Positions 58,769 through 59,405 of a stretch of DNA of 59,405 bases are shown here, one piece after another. Position 1 is the first letter of the stretch. The number at the start of each line of letters is the position of its first letter. The DNA is from an uncultured Oscillibacter sp. (lineage in GTDB: Bacteria; Bacillota; Clostridia; Oscillospirales; Oscillospiraceae). A program made the translations under genes and the position numbers. The notes under the pieces are model-generated. The model did not search any database and was not told the origin of the DNA. It saw nothing but the letters and a program-made list of their open reading frames with translations. The stretch covers positions 1 through 59,405 of the forward strand of contig CAJUQM010000013.1 in the NCBI GenBank assembly GCA_910588005.1. The letters run 5' to 3'.

Positions 58769-58994
58769 TAAGCAGCAGTTTTCCGCAGTACCTCATTGGT
58801 ACCGATCTCGATCCTGTGCGCCCCCACCTTGCCGTAAGATACGAAAAGAGGGGCACGCCCGCCTCAATGGCCTCCCTCACGAGTCCAGCGAAGCGAGCCG
58901 CGCAGGAAGAGGAGGGGCAAAGGAGCGAAGTGCAGTTTTCGCGCAAAGCCGCAGGCTTGGCGCAGAAACGAAACGGATCTTGTCCCGACGACGA
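58769..58994. other. Repeat-like spacer before the tmRNA gene
   Basis: No gene. It contains GAGTCCAGCGAAGCGAG and further GCGAAGTG and CGCAAAGCCGCAGG motifs, resembling the element at 1936-2142 in style. A tmRNA promoter should lie here, but none is clear by eye. Confidence 0.4.
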
Positions 58995-59357
58995 GGGGGT
59001 GTACCGGTTTCGACGGGGGTATGGAGGCGGGATCAGCGGGCGGCGGCGCCTGACCGCCATAAAACGGGCAATTTATAAATCAAATAACAACAACACTGTT
59101 GCTGTTGCTGCCTAATTAAAGGCAGCCGTCCGACCTGGGGGGACCGCGGACCGGGAAGGGCGTCGTTTAGCGGTAAATGTGCGTACGGTAAGCTTTGCCC
59201 GTGCCACACATCATGAAGCTCACCTGACCTGACGGCGTGACGGTTTGCCGTCTGGAAGGGGAACAGGAAGGAAGACTTCCGCAATAATCGTCTGCGCCCG
59301 GAGAACATTCCGTTAAAGTGCTTTCGGACGGGGGTTCAACTCCCCCCACCTCCACCA
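58995..59357 (+). ncRNA. ssrA: Transfer-messenger RNA (tmRNA)
   Basis: One-piece tmRNA of 363 bases. The 5' GGGGGTG (58995-59001) pairs with CACCTCC (59347-59353), followed by discriminator A and encoded CCA (59355-59357). The T arm GACGGGGGTTCAACTCCCC lies just before. A tag frame from GCA 59068 to TAA 59113-59115 reads AIYKSNNNNTVAVAA, ending in the small hydrophobic residues that proteases recognise. It tags proteins from stalled ribosomes with help from SmpB. The tag is unusually Asn-rich, with four Asn in a row. Confidence 0.96.
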
Positions 59358-59405
59358 GAAAAAGAGGTCAAAAAAGATTTTTGGTGAAAAAACCGAGAGA
59401 TTTCA
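59358..59405. other. Window end, no feature
   Basis: 48 AT-rich bases after the tmRNA. No terminator is completed within the window. Confidence 0.5.

Noticed and set aside
58509..59060. Minus-strand frame across the SDR 3' end and into the tmRNA gene
   Set aside because: It crosses a terminator and a structural RNA and is made of repeat-like DNA; unlikely to be a gene.
1..59405. CRISPR arrays, insertion sequences, rRNA or tRNA genes
   Set aside because: No spaced direct-repeat array, transposase gene, rRNA segment or tRNA cloverleaf was seen; the only RNA gene supported is tmRNA.

Overview
The window looks like chromosome of a strictly anaerobic, spore-forming Clostridia member, most like the high-GC gut Oscillospiraceae (Flavonifractor, Lawsonibacter or Oscillibacter type). 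This is inferred from the GC-rich coding sequence, SpoIIE, many TTG and GTG starts with strong AGGAGG ribosome sites, flavodiiron and rubredoxin oxygen defence, formate-tetrahydrofolate ligase, indolepyruvate:ferredoxin oxidoreductase, the WalRK cluster and a one-piece tmRNA. No species can be named from sequence alone.

Layout. 1-1.9 kb: 3' end of a pyruvyltransferase/FrhB fusion, then rubredoxin. 1.9-5.4 kb: queT with a switch-like structured leader, then the overlapping minus-strand operon dusB/ECF sigma/anti-sigma. 5.7-8.1 kb: spoIIE and a small membrane protein. 8.2-14.7 kb (minus): a DUF2156-GNAT fusion, mreB, a Cro/CI-type regulator with comF, and the tight operon mutY/membrane peptide/zinc protein/radical SAM. 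14.8-17.0 kb: a MerR-controlled five-gene operon in which every gene overlaps the next. 17.1-24.9 kb: housekeeping genes (fhs, flavodoxin, pyk, asnS) with a frameshifted acetyltransferase. 25.0-34.7 kb: a transport island. A three-component sensor (binding lipoprotein, YesM-type kinase, YesN-type regulator) lies divergent from a binding lipoprotein, HAD phosphatase, double permease and an ATPase with a large insertion. 34.9-38.7 kb: iorA-iorB, a small possibly ubiquitin-like protein and an FrhB-like iron-sulfur flavoprotein in one operon. 38.8-42.7 kb (minus): an Rrf2 regulator, an acyl-CoA dehydrogenase/ETF/rubredoxin triple fusion, and the flavodiiron protein FprA.

42.8-45.6 kb is accessory DNA: a 48-residue ORF with its own terminator, a large serine recombinase coupled to a 38-residue ORF, and two decayed starts of a phage tape-measure-like gene flanking a zinc-ribbon membrane protein. 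45.7-56.6 kb (minus) is core: phosphoglucomutase, rlmH, walJ, murA, YycI-like and YycH-like proteins, walK, walR and a NUDIX hydrolase. 56.8-59.4 kb (plus): smpB, a cyclophilin, an SDR oxidoreductase and the tmRNA gene, so both trans-translation partners lie within 2.5 kb.

The most interesting groups are (i) Rrf2 with the acyl-CoA dehydrogenase/ETF/rubredoxin fusion and FprA, which reads like a wired route from acyl-CoA electrons to oxygen or peroxide removal; (ii) the iorAB/small-protein/FrhB operon; (iii) the three-component sensor beside a transporter whose ATPase carries about 120 extra residues; and (iv) the MerR operon, where a C-terminal protein motif shared by three genes also encodes the ribosome site and start codon of the next gene.
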